From positions 186,001 to 250,000 of the forward strand of contig JALECJ010000020.1 in the NCBI GenBank assembly GCA_023515745.1: 64,000 bases of DNA. The letters run 5' to 3'. The notes beneath the pieces are model-generated. The model was not told where the DNA came from. It ran no database searches and worked only from the letters and a program-made list of their open reading frames with translations. This document shows positions 28,801 to 41,542 of the stretch, piece by piece. Numbering within the stretch: position 1 is the stretch's first letter; every line of letters starts with the position of its first letter. The translations under genes and the position numbers were made by a program. Origin of the DNA: Amoeboaphelidium protococcarum. Its lineage: Eukaryota > Aphelidiomycota > Aphelidea.

Positions 28801-29471
28801 ATGTTTTCTAGTAGTGGTGGAAATGCGGGAAATAGGGGAAGTGCTACTGCAATGAGGCGATTAGTAAAAGAGTACAAAGAGCTGACACAGAACGCTCCAG
28901 ATGGAATTCTCGCGGCTCCGCTCACTGAAGATGATATGTTTACATGGGAGGCTGTGATTAGGTAGGTATTATGCACGATTATATGCAATTTACTGCTATA
29001 TGACTCCGGAAGATTATTATCAAGTTTGTAGAGGTCCCAGTGGAACTCCGTATGAAGATGGTGTATTCCAGGCTATTCTAACGTTCCCGAAAGATTATCC
29101 TCTGTCTCCTCCGAAAATGAAGTTCACCTCAGCCATGTACCACCCCAACATATATCCAGATGGTGGTGTGTGTATATCTATACTGCATAGTCCCGGTGAC
29201 GATCCGAATATGTATGAAAGCGCGTCAGAGCGATGGTCACCTGGTAAGATTCAAATATTATTTCAATGTTTTTAAATGTCTATAATCGTCACACATAGAT
29301 AACATTGTAGTTTAATCAATTGAAAAGATTCTGCTCTCCGTGGTGTCGATGCTCAGTGAGCCTAACGATGAATCTCCGGCGAACATTGACGCTGCTAAAG
29401 TCTGGCGTACGGACAGGCAACACTTTAACAAACTGGTTGATGAGACCGTTAGAAAATCTATTGGGCTGTGA
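28801..29471 (+). CDS. Ubiquitin-conjugating enzyme E2, UBE2G2/UBC7-like, 177 aa, two introns
   Basis: Exons 28801-28961, 29032-29243 and 29311-29471; introns 70 and 67 bp, both ending TGTAG. An E2 of the ER-associated degradation branch that passes ubiquitin to substrates with membrane E3 ligases. Seen: [38 protein letters not shown], catalytic Cys in [15 protein letters not shown] with the long acidic-loop insert typical of UBE2[21 protein letters not shown]. The TAA at the second splice junction encodes the Gln of VQS, matching VQS in human UBE2G2 as I recall it. Length and ending fit the family. This gene is the cleanest single proof of both the code and the splice signals. Confidence 0.96.
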
Positions 29472-29571
29472 TTACGATTTGTTAATTATTACGCGTTTAG
29501 AAGCTCGCAAGTATTTAGATTATGGTACGATTCTATTTTTCACATTCACTTCTTACAGAGCGTTTTCATCG

Positions 29572-31684
29572 TCAGTCCTTAATGGCTTTATCATCATCCT
29601 TATTCGCCTTTTGATCATCATTGAAGGAGATGACACTTAGTCTGCTTTCATAAGTTCCACTTCGTTCCTTAAATGTTGCACTCTTGCGATTCTTTGCTAA
29701 AGATTTAGTAGAGTATCTATCTGAAGAAATCGCCTGTAACTTGCGTCTCAACTAAGCAGCTTCGCTTTCTTCAGCTTCATCACTGTCCTCGTCAATATCA
29801 TTGCTTAAAGAGACATCCTACGGTTGCAATTTGCCGCGATGGTCTGTAGATCCAGTTTTGGCGAACGACAATACACTGACCGCGTCATCGTTGTTGCTGT
29901 CTGTGACTGATGTCTAAAAGTTTAGGTTGGCAGTCCTCTTCTTGTACCCAGCAGTCAATGCCTTGATCTAATCAGAATTAGAGAAACGCGGGAAGCAATC
30001 CTTACGCAATATCTCATAGACATGAGCAGCAGCCTCGTCATACAGGCTATATAAGACATGTTTACTCTCATTGACATCTTGATCAGCCCTAGCTAAGGCC
30101 TACTTCAATTTACCCCGAACCAAAGCATCGATGTTAATTTCATGATCGCTGCCTTCATTGATGTAATTAAGATAGATTTCTTGACACTTACTCTTCAATT
30201 CTGGCAAATCAATTATAGTGTCCAGCTGCTTAACAGTCAGATAGAAATCAAGATTCTCCTAAGCAAGATCCCTTTCCAGAAACTTTCGGAAGTACTTGAG
30301 ACCTTCAGGATCATTCATCAAATCTACGAATCTGCATCGCCACAAGTACACACGCTCAGGTCTTGGTACTTCGTCTTCACTACATCATTTGAGATAGGGT
30401 GATAGTTCAACAGATATTAAAAAAGTATATGGAGCAATTATCGTACCTTTTATCAGTAAAGTTAGAAGTCTCACTTCTACGGAATGGATTATGATCTGCC
30501 ATTTGACTAATGAACGGATCATTATCATGCCACACGTCACAATGCTTCACCAGCCTACACAAGCACCAAATTACGGTAATTTTTGAATTGAATAATTAGT
30601 AAACTTACTTTTTGCAAAGCACTGATGCCGGAGTTGATAAATTTTGTAACTCGACCGTTTGTTACTCGACACGCTTTGTTAATAATTCCAGCTAAGTCTG
30701 AGCAGGTAAAGCACTGAGGAACTCTTCAAATGACAATCTTCTCCTTCCAAGAGCCTTATCTTCTTTAATGAGCTCCGCGGAGACATTTGGTCCGGTAGAA
30801 GGATTTATCACACGCCAAAACGCGTAATCACGAACCTCCGCAAGCTTACGATCTCCTTTATCAAGAGAACTCAGGTAAGCTTTTTATCTATCGCTACCCT
30901 GAACAATCGCTTTCCATTATGATATAGAGTTCTTTTCAATCTCATAGAACCGCTCGGTTTCTTCCTTGTTTAGCTGAAACTTTCCATCGTTTTTGGCTGA
31001 TCGGCGCAGAAGATGTATCGCATAATCCAAATCAGCAACATCCATCAAGAGTGGCCGCAAGAGCAAATCCGCTTGGAACGTGTAGTAAGAGTCGTTGTTG
31101 TTCTAAGCATTGAACTGCGAAACATCCAGCGGACACAGGTAACCAAAATCTATGAACTTTTAGAAGAGGGACATCACCTCATCCTTATCGGTAATCTGAA
31201 ATCTCCTCTACAACCAAACAAAGATCTCTGATCCGATCGCAGCAGCTGGAATAGTATCAAATAGCTTTTTGCGATCCATGAATCCCACACCATCTACAGG
31301 ATCGCGCATCTCCAGCAACCACTAATCCAATTTGGCGTATGCGTTTACTAGAGGGACATACTTTCCTTCTCTACTCAATGACACTTGCTACTCTAGATTC
31401 TAAAGCGTATTAAGAAGCAAATTCTTCATGCCATTGTCTTTAATGCCTTCCAGTTGTTTCAAGAGCATCGACTGATCCTACTTCTTGCCAGTCAACTTGG
31501 TCATGGTGGCGGGTAAGAAAACGTCCTTTCTACATAACGATTCATTATTGGCAATTTTATCATAAAGGTGGTTTAGTACTTACTTTTCAGCCTTTACATC
31601 CTGATAGATCGACTGCGGATTGTTGCTGTTTTAGTCTTTTGAGGCTACAGATGACGATGTATACACCGACTTAAATTGCGACAT
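29572..31684 (-). CDS. R7-type RGS protein A (DEP-DHEX-GGL-RGS), 645 aa, three introns
   Basis: Exons 31684-31584, 31529-30609, 30554-30447 and 30379-29572; introns 54, 54 and 67 bp, all ending TGTAG. RGS proteins speed GTP hydrolysis by G-alpha; the R7 class binds a Gbeta5-type subunit through a Ggamma-like (GGL) domain. Seen in order: DEP-like segment (AIGSEIFVWLQRRFQITDKDE), DHEX-like helices (DYAIHLLRRS) with RDYAFWRVINP as in R7 proteins, GGL (TKRVEQQTVELQ...DNDPFI...NPF), then RGS (FRKFLERDLAQENLDFYLTVK; EINIDALVRG). The Asp/Glu-rich and basic C-terminal tail is extra. It has a paralogue next door in the same orientation. Confidence 0.88.
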
Positions 31685-32092
31685 TACCGTAAATGATAAT
31701 ACTATTATACTAAGATATAGAAAATTGTTATCGAAATTAAAAAAGCTAGCACCACACGACCGTAATCTTATCACCCTTATCGCAGCTCTAATTGTTATCG
31801 ATACGTTCTAAAAATAGCGCCCTCTCCAGGTCCGCACATCTTCCAAAGTTAATTTTATCGTTCATAATGATTAATACTCATTGCATTAGCTCTATCAATA
31901 ATTTAATGCTAACTAAAAAGTAGAAATTTCGCTTTATTGCTGAATTAATAATCTCAGCTCTGAAGCAACAAGTAAGTGCTCCGTAACGTTGATACGATAA
32001 AGGTACTCCTATTCTTCACTTTCAATAGAATTCCTCGCGGTAAAGATGATAGCTTCTATTTAGTATTTTATTACTTCAGTTCAGGGTATCAT

Positions 32093-34246
32093 TCATTTTT
32101 ATGAGGAGTATTCTTTACAATAATCACTAGCGACAAACCTGGCATAACTGTCGCGCATGAGTAGCTTTTAAACATCCGCAACTGCATCGGAGAATACGTA
32201 TACATCAACCTCTGAGCCTTCAATTTCATCCACATCCTCAAACAGGGGATCAAAAGCACTGATCAGCTGCTGCTTGGTATTATCAGATATATTCACAGGC
32301 TGCTAACAACCAGGCTTCACGTACTAGCTGTAGATTTCAAGAGCCTTCCTCACCCAGATGATGCGATCAAATACGTTGTCGAGCTCTTACACTTCTACCA
32401 TAAACTTTAAACTCTCCGTGCTGAACTCCTTCTCCAAGAACTTCATAAATATTACTCGGCCTCTCTTATCGTCCATCAAATCTTTAAACGAAGAGTACCA
32501 AATTTCAGCATCTTCCAGAGTAAACTGCTACAAGCCTTGATATCCATACTCTTTAGATGGCGGTTAGTTGTATGGATTGACAACAGTCTATTTGATAAAG
32601 GGATCTCTAAATTACCATACTTGACATCGGTCAATTAAGGCCCTACTCTCTACAGACACCTTTAGTCGACTTGTCTCATACTGAATCTGATATGTGGCAA
32701 GTCGTTTCATCAAATGATCAAGTAGTTATCGCTTATTCAAAGTGGCCTCGTATTCGGCATCAGTGAGATGCTACTTATCGCTATCTCCAGATTCCTCAAT
32801 GTCTAAATAAGGATTCTTCTGTGATTTGTGCCTTCTATGAATCCACCAAAACTTCTACTCTCTCAGCTACAAGATCTTACGCGTCGATACATTCAATTGC
32901 TTCAAAAATACCAGCTATTTGAAGGTGGAGTCTTCCACATCTTTCCATGTCTGAGTCATGTACTTTCTATAGTAATCAAGGCGTTCAGTTTCCTTACTTT
33001 CCAATGCACTTAACCTACCAACATCAATCTTCTTATTAGCGCGCCTGTACAAATATACAGCATAATCTACGTCTGATGGCATCCAATCATTGGACATCCA
33101 CAACCTCTGTGACTGGAAAATATATAGAGCTGATTCAGAGAATGGTGACTTTTCATTGTCCAGATCAATCAAGTATCCCATGCAAAACATCATAGTTGCG
33201 TATTAGATAGCTTCAAACTTTTCCATAAAATCACAGTGTGTCATTAACCAATTGATCAGCTCCTCTCCGGTACAGCAGTCACGATAAGTACGAAGATTCT
33301 TGGCTCTATGAGTCTTCAATTCTATTTTCTAGTCGGACTCTAGCAGTGTGACCATTGTCCGTTCGATATGCTCAATCTACTTACCTTGCAGTTTTGTGCG
33401 TTGAGCAGACGCTTCAGATGATTAGTTTGAAGTGCACAGTATTAGATCAATGAACAAATCCTCCTATTAGCGGAGATCCTACAGCGAATCTGTATCTACT
33501 GCGCGACCAAAACTGCTGGTCATAAACGTCCTCTGAGCCTTGGAGCGTTCAGACGTAAGACTGGCATTACTCTTCATAATGCTGCTACTACCACCTAAGC
33601 CAACCGTAGCGAGAGATTTGCCGCTGCCAGAGTTGGAAGATGTCTTGGCAGAGGATAGTTTTGATGCCCATCTCTTGAGACCATTCAAAGGGAATATAGA
33701 TTGTGCTGCAATAGAGTCCTTTCTATCTTTGGAGGTATTGCTAGGCTGATTCTTTTAATCATTTCCAAAAATATCATATTCAGCAGGATTTAAAGGTGAA
33801 GGAGGCTCAGATTCTGATTATGCTCCAGCTGGCACAGGCAAGGTCATTATCGCAAGCTTCGACGCGCTGTGTGTTGCAATGTTGGTTTAACTTTGATTAA
33901 TATCTTTAGCTTTATACACAACCTCAGGAGCATTTATCTTGGGCTGCACAATACTTTGTTAGTCTGTGTCAGAGTTTCCACTATCTTATCTATTCACAAC
34001 ATGGGCATTGTGGTATGGGGAGTCTTACTAATGCTCATAAGAGGATATGATAATAGTTTCACTATCAGTCGTTGTAGTGGTATTGACAGACATTGTCTTG
34101 CTTATTCTATCATGGGCCACTTTAGGCGTCGGGGATTTCGATATTCTCTGCTGTAAATCTTTTAGCTTCAATCCAGACAATGTATCACCCACTCCATCCA
34201 TCATCTCATCTTCAAACACTATATCACTTGAATTGTCTCGATTCAT
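32093..34246 (-). CDS. R7-type RGS protein B (DEP-DHEX-GGL-RGS), 717 aa
   Basis: Intronless paralogue of RGS protein A, 408 bp from it. A ~230-residue disordered Ser/Thr-rich N-terminus (with TTTTTDSET and a GSGKSLATVGLGG segment that is not a P-loop) precedes DEP (TGEELINWLMTHCDFMEKFE), DHEX (VDYAVYLYRRANKK; EQKFWWIHRR), GGL (LMKRLATYQIQYETSRLK ... FRDPFI ... NPY) and RGS (FMKFLEKEFSTESLKFMVEV; DSYARFVAS). ATG 34246 is the first after an in-frame TGA. It acts on heterotrimeric G proteins at the plasma membrane by analogy. The two genes differ fully in intron content and N-terminus, so the duplication is old. Confidence 0.88.
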
Positions 34247-34577
34247 CTCCTTCAAACAATATTTTGTTATTTGCGCTGTATCAAAATTAAGTCAAAGAAT
34301 AAAAATCAAAGCAATACTTCATCAATATATAGATTGCATCAACAGAGTTTATTTATACTGCATATTCAATCATCCATCCGTCACTGGGTGGCAATAAACG
34401 TTTCAAACGTTCTCTTGACAACGGCGTGGTTTAACAAAGGCGATAATGGTCCATCAACGACGGTTACTACACGCAGGTCAGTACAAAAATATAAAAAAAT
34501 ACTTAGTAAATACTTTAAGAAAGAATATCCTCCAAAATGTATTAAATGATGATGATTTCATAGTTCTCAAAACAAAC

Positions 34578-35861
<1,284 letters not shown>

Positions 35862-36262
35862 GACACTGATTGTATTGTATCTAGGCGAATTCTGTTAAGA
35901 TAAGAATTTATGGGAAGACGGCCGAAAGGGTGAGAAATGTGTGTGAGGCACAGCGGCGGCGGCGATGAATTGTTTGAACCGACGGCATTTCTCCTGATTG
36001 GCCTGCTGAGATTAACGCAATCATTGAGGCATATTAATAGAGCTGTGCGGCACATTATCGCTAGCTTTACCATTTTAAGTGTAATCTTTTTGTTCAATTC
36101 TTCAGACTGAGGCTTTTTTAAAACGCGTAATTTTTTAAAGCTATGAACAACAATGACCATTGAGCGTTATTCTACCTACTGTAATCCCCTCGGCCACCTT
36201 TGATCTTTTTCATTTCGAGCTAAAAGGTTCATCAGTCAATACTAAAATTCGCGGCAGGGAGA
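35862..36262. promoter_or_regulatory. Upstream region shared by HPPD and the mitochondrial-protein gene
   Basis: 400 bp between divergent genes. A minus-strand ATG frame (from 36160) runs into the HPPD start region and lies in the HPPD leader or promoter; no domain was recognised in it. Confidence 0.4.
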
Positions 36263-37066
36263 ATGCGATAAATTATCTTAAGGCCATGCAGGCGATTGTT
36301 GAATAAGCATAAGAATATTCCTAGTTTAGTGTCTGATAAAGTACAAGAACAGTGCGACGTACCAAGAGCTATAGATGACACCAAAGTGAATAGCAAAATA
36401 CAGAATGTGAATGATATGCGATGGGTCGAAGAGAGTGATTTTGATAAAATAGCGCGTAAACCTGTGCATAAAAGGTCGCTGCATGAACACGCCACTCAGA
36501 TATAAAGAAATGAACTGTTGGAGTATTATAATCTACTTAAACATCCGTCTTCTGAAAGTGATAGAATCATACAGTAAGCAAAGAGCTTGGATGTGGTGGA
36601 AGAGGAAGGACACAAGCAAATAGTGTCATTAATCAATCCACCTCAGAACCTCTCTATATCACATCCCCATGATCGTAAGGCTGAATAGTATTTAATTGAG
36701 CAGTATACTACCAAAGTGTTGCCTCAAAATTAGTTTGATATCCTAAAAGTACCTTACTACATGAATAAGCCGTATGTGATATATCCTATTTACGCGTATG
36801 TGGGATGTTTGATGGTTTACGTGGTGCTATTCACGGACTGGGATGGTCTGAATTCATACGCGAATTACAGTGAATTTGGGATTGAAGCCAGCGGTCACCA
36901 TCCTCATATATTTGAGGGCATCTAGTCGTGGTTTTATGGTGTATGTGATCATTGGGGGATATCTCATCCTTCCCGGCCTGCAGAGAATCAGATGGCCGAG
37001 GCTCTGAGTGATGAAAAGATATTGGACGCAATGGTGAAACGATTGGACGGCGGCACGAAGAGTTGA
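36263..37066 (+). CDS. Probable mitochondrial single-span membrane protein, 267 aa, unknown family
   Basis: ATG 36263 starts a basic amphipathic lead (MRQIILRPCRRLLNKHK) free of acidic residues, as expected of a mitochondrial targeting peptide. A charged helical region (HATQIQRNELLEYYNLLKH) follows, then one membrane span near residues 175-195 (YVIYPIYAYVGCLMVYVVLF). The rest is aromatic (SEFGIEASGHHPHIFEGI, SWFYGVCDHWGIS) and ends in a charged tail. It resembles an accessory protein of the inner membrane, but I cannot name the family. Followed 165 bp later by syntaxin on the same strand. Confidence 0.65.
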
Positions 37067-37231
37067 CTGATTGGATGGATGGATGATACCAAATATAGTA
37101 ACACTTACGATCGATCACTTACTGATTCTTTAGCTTTAACTATTGCCACTCAAGCCTTTTCTTATCTTAATCCGTTGTTCACTTTAAATTCAGATATTTA
37201 ATCACACCTATATCAGTAGTTACATCAGAAA

Positions 37232-38101
37232 ATGTCGGCGGAATAATCTACTCAAAAGGTTAATGATATCAAGTAGATGATTGACAAGTACAACATGCTT
37301 GTAAGAGGCATTGTGAAATATCAGAAGCGCGTCTAAACAGCTGTATCTGAAACAGAATAGTAGGATGGCACGGATAAATTGCAGTATGTGAGAAGAGAGA
37401 TAATTAAACTCGGCAAGATTATCAGGCAAGAGTTGACCGTCATGAAACAATAGAGTGCTGCCAATGGTGTATACTAATAGCATTATTAAAATCTGGCAAA
37501 GAAATTTATGGATTGTGTTGCTGCCTATCAGTCTGTGGAGGTGGACTTTCAGAATTAGACTCGTGAAAAGACGCGTCGTTAGTATAAAATGGTTAAGCCT
37601 AATGCTACTGAGGCCGAGGTGGAGGCTGCGATTGATGAAGCTGAACAGGGCGGCGATAGCGTGGGAAATGTGTTCAGCTAAAGTCTCATGTAGTCCAGTA
37701 GAAGAGGTGAAGCTCAGGCACTGAGAAGTGAATTGGAGAGTAGAAATACAGCATTGACCAACATTGCGCGTCAAGTTGAGGAGTTGCACGCTCTGTTTCA
37801 AGACATGGCCACGTTGGTGCAAGAGCAAGATGAACAGATTTAGATCATCGTCAATCATGCTGAAGATACTGCCACCAACACAAACAATGCTGCAAATGAA
37901 ATGAGACAAGCTGTGGTGACAAAGAAGAAGAATATCAGGCGAAAGCGTATGCTGATCTGTTGTTGTTTAGTCCTTCTGCTCGTCATTGGTATTGTCTTGT
38001 TCATCTACTTTGGTCTCCCGCTGATTTAGAAGGCGCCGTCCAGCAGTAACTCTAATGGTGGCGATTCCAACTCTCAGCCTGCAACTCGTCGTAATAATTG
38101 A
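37232..38101 (+). CDS. Syntaxin-type t-SNARE (Qa), 289 aa
   Basis: A plasma-membrane or endosomal fusion SNARE. Seen: N-terminal helical bundle, SNARE motif (ELHALFQDMATLVQEQDEQI, with the ionic-layer Gln), a basic KKKNIRRKR segment and a C-terminal anchor (LICCCLVLLLVIGIVLFIYF). Unusual: about 25 mostly polar residues (SSSNSNGGDSNSQPATRR) follow the anchor, longer than typical syntaxin tails. The SSO1/syntaxin-1-like subgroup is the best guess. Many Gln are TAG/TAA. No intron. Confidence 0.92.
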
Positions 38102-38507
38102 TAACTTTGACTGTCTAGAATATAGTAATCTATTTTTCTATGTAGTGATTTGATAGCTTTCTGAACACTGACTCTCTTAATGTTGATGAAACAATAGCGT
38201 CAAGACAAACTTTTAAAAGATTGTTGATCACCAGAAGTTTGAACTTTTAACTTGAACGGGAGCAAAATTTTACTTCATTTCCATTTTATTTTTACTCTTT
38301 ATAACGCGGCTAGACTCTCAGAGCGACTATTTTTAAGGCAACAAAGGCGCCCAGCTAAGCGTGTTTGTTGTTGATCGCCTCTGCTTTGTTTCCATCGCTA
38401 TTTTGAATGTCCCTTTATGATAGTATCCAGCTTCATCCCATTTGTTTTCTGTCATTAATAATTATTATTCGCCGACTTGAACATTATTTTATTTGATAGA
38501 CTCAGCG
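38102..38507. other. Intergenic, no gene seen
   Basis: About 400 bp, A+T-rich, between syntaxin and the F-BAR gene on the same strand; presumed terminator and promoter, with no recognisable site. Confidence 0.4.
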
Positions 38508-40492
38508 ATGACTTTTGGGGAACATTTAAAGGTATCTACTTATATATGTATGTTTAACTAAAACTTATTGTTTTAACATCAGTGTAGGATCAACTGCCAG
38601 TGATTGACAAGTATACCCAGAACGGGCTGACACTTGCTCAAGAAATAAGAGACTTTATCAAGGAGCGATCTCAACTGGAGAAGGACTATGCCCACAAACT
38701 TGATAGCTTAAGTAAGAGATACAGTAGCAAGAAGGAGAAATTGGGCATGTAGTTGATGGATGTCAGTAGTGCCGGTGGAAATGCAAACAATGTCTCGTTC
38801 GCTGGCTCCGACAAATACGGCACTCTGTTTAAAGCGTGGGATGCGATGCTACTACAGACTGAGGAATTGGCCAAAGTGAAGATTCAGTTCTCTGACAATA
38901 TGATCACGCAAGTCACTGACTAATTTAAGACTTTGATACACAAGAAGGATGAGTCCAGAAAGAAGCATATGACTTTTGCTGGTAGACTTAATGAAGAGAA
39001 GGCAAAGGCGATCAACGACAAGGACAAGTCCAAGGAGAAGTATGATCATATGTGCGACGTTGTAGATCAGGCCAAGACTCGTCATGAAAAGGCTCCAGAT
39101 GAGAAGACGGCAGAGAAGTTGAAGAAGTAGTGGCAGGCAGACGTGATGGAGATGAATAACTCGAAGAATAATTATATATTGGCGGTCAAGGTGGCGAATG
39201 CATTGAAAAAGAAGTATTACTTTCAAGATATGCCACAGCTGATGGATTAGATGCAGCAAATGAATGAGGCTAGAGTCACATAGACCAAGCAGTTACTGGA
39301 TGAGTATCTCAGATTAGAGATTGCCTCGCTAGATCAAGCGCGTAATGTCATTGATGTTATCCATGGAGCTGTTGAGAGTGTGAGTGCTGAGCAGGATTCT
39401 AATATCTTCATTGGCTATCACAGACCGGCTGTGGAATGGACTGAGCCGTATGATTACAAGTTTGAGCCGACTCTGTTGTGGAAAGAGTCTGAAGATATTG
39501 AAGTCAATGATGCCGCTAAAATCTATTTGATCAATAAATTGGGTAAAGTTCGAGCCAAGTTGGAAGAGACTGTATCGGAGCTTGACGTGAAAACTAAAGA
39601 GGTTGAGGGCTTGAAGAATCTATAGGATGCGTACGTAAAGAATCCCACTACTGGTGACCCAGATGAAGTGTTGGAAAATATAATTGAAAGTAATAGAGGA
39701 GTTGTTGCATTGGAGTCATCGCATATGAAGTATTAAGTGTGCTTGGATGTTATCAATGGTGCCATTGGGGAGTAAGATCATGGTAAGAGACATTGCCTGG
39801 TGAAGAGTACTTTCGCCATTCCGACTTCTTGTGATTATTGTCAGGATAAGATTTGGGGTCTTACTTAGCAGGGCTTGACTTGCAAGGAGTGTGGATACAA
39901 TTGTCATGCTAAATGTGAAATGAAAGTTCCTCCTTATTGTGGAATACCAAAGTCTCAGTAGCCATAGTCCAGCCATTCGTCTAGCAAAAAGACTACAACT
40001 TCCACGTCTCTTGGCGCAAGTCCAGTTTCTAATGGCGGTCAATCACAGCCTGCTGCTATTCCCAATGTGCCTACCGCCCCAGCGCCTGGTAATATCGGTA
40101 AGGCTTTAAATACAGTGCAATAACAAGTTCAAGCTCTTGTGCTTTATGATTACACTGCTGGAAATTCTGATGAGATTAGTATAACCGCAGGAGAGAGTAT
40201 CAATGTTGTAGATGAAGAGGATGATGCTGGTTGGATTAAGGTCAGTAAGAATGGCAAGGTTGGACTAGCTCCGAAGAGTTATCTAGAGATTAAGACAGCG
40301 ACCATCGCTCCTAGTAGTACTAAACAAATGTTTAAAGCTATTTATGATTATGAGGCATAGACTGCTCAAGAGTTGTCAATTAAAGAAGGTGATTTGGTGG
40401 AGGTTACCAAGTAAGGTGATGATGGTTGGTGGTATGGATCCGTTAATGGACGTAAAGGTGAATTTCCTGGAAGTTATGTTGAACCAGCTTGA
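38508..40492 (+). CDS. F-BAR / C1 / two SH3 adaptor, Bzz1-like, 642 aa, one intron
   Basis: Exons 38508-38531 and 38588-40492; intron 56 bp, GTATCT...TGTAG. A membrane-bending adaptor that links endocytic membrane to actin. Seen: F-BAR helices from residue 1 (MTFGEHLK-DQLPVI; RSQLEKDYAHKL; KSKEKYDHMCDVVDQAK), coiled coil to ~420, a C1 zinc finger (KHC-type: RHCLVKSTFAIPTSCDYC ... CKECGYNCHAKC), a Ser/Pro/Gln linker, and two SH3 domains (ALVLYDYTAGNSDEISI ... GLAPKSYLE; KAIYDYEAQTAQELSI ... GWWYGSVNGRKGEFPGSYVE). Domain order matches fungal Bzz1 rather than animal CIP4/FBP17. Confidence 0.95.
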
Positions 40493-40672
40493 ATGTTATA
40501 AATCGCTATGATTTGAAAGTTATTTTCTCGATTTTGAGATGTAATCTTTTATCATTATGCTAATTCTTTCGCTGACTATACCAAATGCTAGGAAGCTTTA
40601 TATTTGCTTAGCTCATATGAGGCGTTGCAAAAGCTTTATCAAATCTTATAACTTTCCTCTTAAGGAACTGTT

Positions 40673-41141
40673 TCACATTTCTAATTACATCAAATGATGA
40701 CACACCTTGGTCAGCATCTCTCTTTTCAATCCTCTGAGTATAACAGCGCCAGATAATAAAGAAATCTTATAAAAATCACATCCCTGCTCTGCAACTTCCT
40801 CACAGAGGGCAAAATAATTTTGGGCCTCTGAGCTGAGCGAGATCCTTAGGTGTCTGTGCACATCAGCGTTGCGATAAAAGACGAGAAGACGCTTTTTATC
40901 ATGTGTAACAAGGCTCCATGTGTTGATGATAATCAAGTAGCCTCTGTATCATTGCGTTTTTGTAAATCAGGGCCGCACATATAACCGCTGAAAATACTTT
41001 AGATTAGGCTCCTCCATGGTTTGCTCCAGCAGTTGCGGCTGCTCTGCGTAGCGTGTTGCGCGTTGAACTGAAACCAATAAAAACCACACAAGCATGCGAG
41101 TATAATCGCATACGTCGTGATGGATTATTGAAGCCTTTCAT
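40673..41141 (-). CDS. Possible small gene of uncertain structure, ~122 aa model
   Basis: Exon-like open segments lie in different frames. One model, exons 41141-41114, 41067-40998 and 40943-40673, gives 122 aa with a protein-like C-terminal half (HDKKRLLVFYRNADVHRHLR; SSEAQNYFALCEEVAEQ) ending in TGA. Both proposed acceptors end in CAG rather than the TGTAG of all sure introns here, so the model is weak. A rival reading (ATG 41154, one intron, 59 aa) would give a small membrane protein with a basic lead. The C-terminal ORF is the best-supported part. No family recognised. Confidence 0.3.
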
Positions 41142-41542
41142 ACCTGTGCCACATCAGATGAATCCATGCCGAATGAGAACGATCTACCTCCGATAATGAA
41201 TTTAATTCAGTGTCCGAACTGCATCATGAAACAGTCGTGAGGTATGTAAAATGGTATGAAATCGTTGATGATGATTAGCCAATTAATTTAATGGACAATA
41301 AAAACTTGCTACTGACTCAAATAGGTGTATTTTCAAGGTTATCGAATTCAATGATAAAGTTAAAGAGCCAATTAAGAAGGCTGTTTTGGTGATGACAATC
41401 GTGAAGAGATAAATACATTTCTATGAATTTTGTCTTCCAAACGCGCGTCCCTGTGGAAGTATCGCATTGAAATCTGATAGATCAGTTTGGTCTTATAACA
41501 GTTGTTAGTGGAAAAGACTTGAATACATTAAATATACACATA
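41142..41542. other. Upstream region of the PPIL4-like gene
   Basis: About 400 bp. A plus-strand frame is open over roughly 41280-41580 (KVIEFNDKVKEPIKKAVLVM) but has no initiating ATG and overlaps the PPIL4-like start; treated as chance. Confidence 0.35.

Noticed and set aside
37220-37909. Minus-strand 229-codon frame over syntaxin
   Set aside because: Antisense to an assigned SNARE gene; composition follows from the coding strand.
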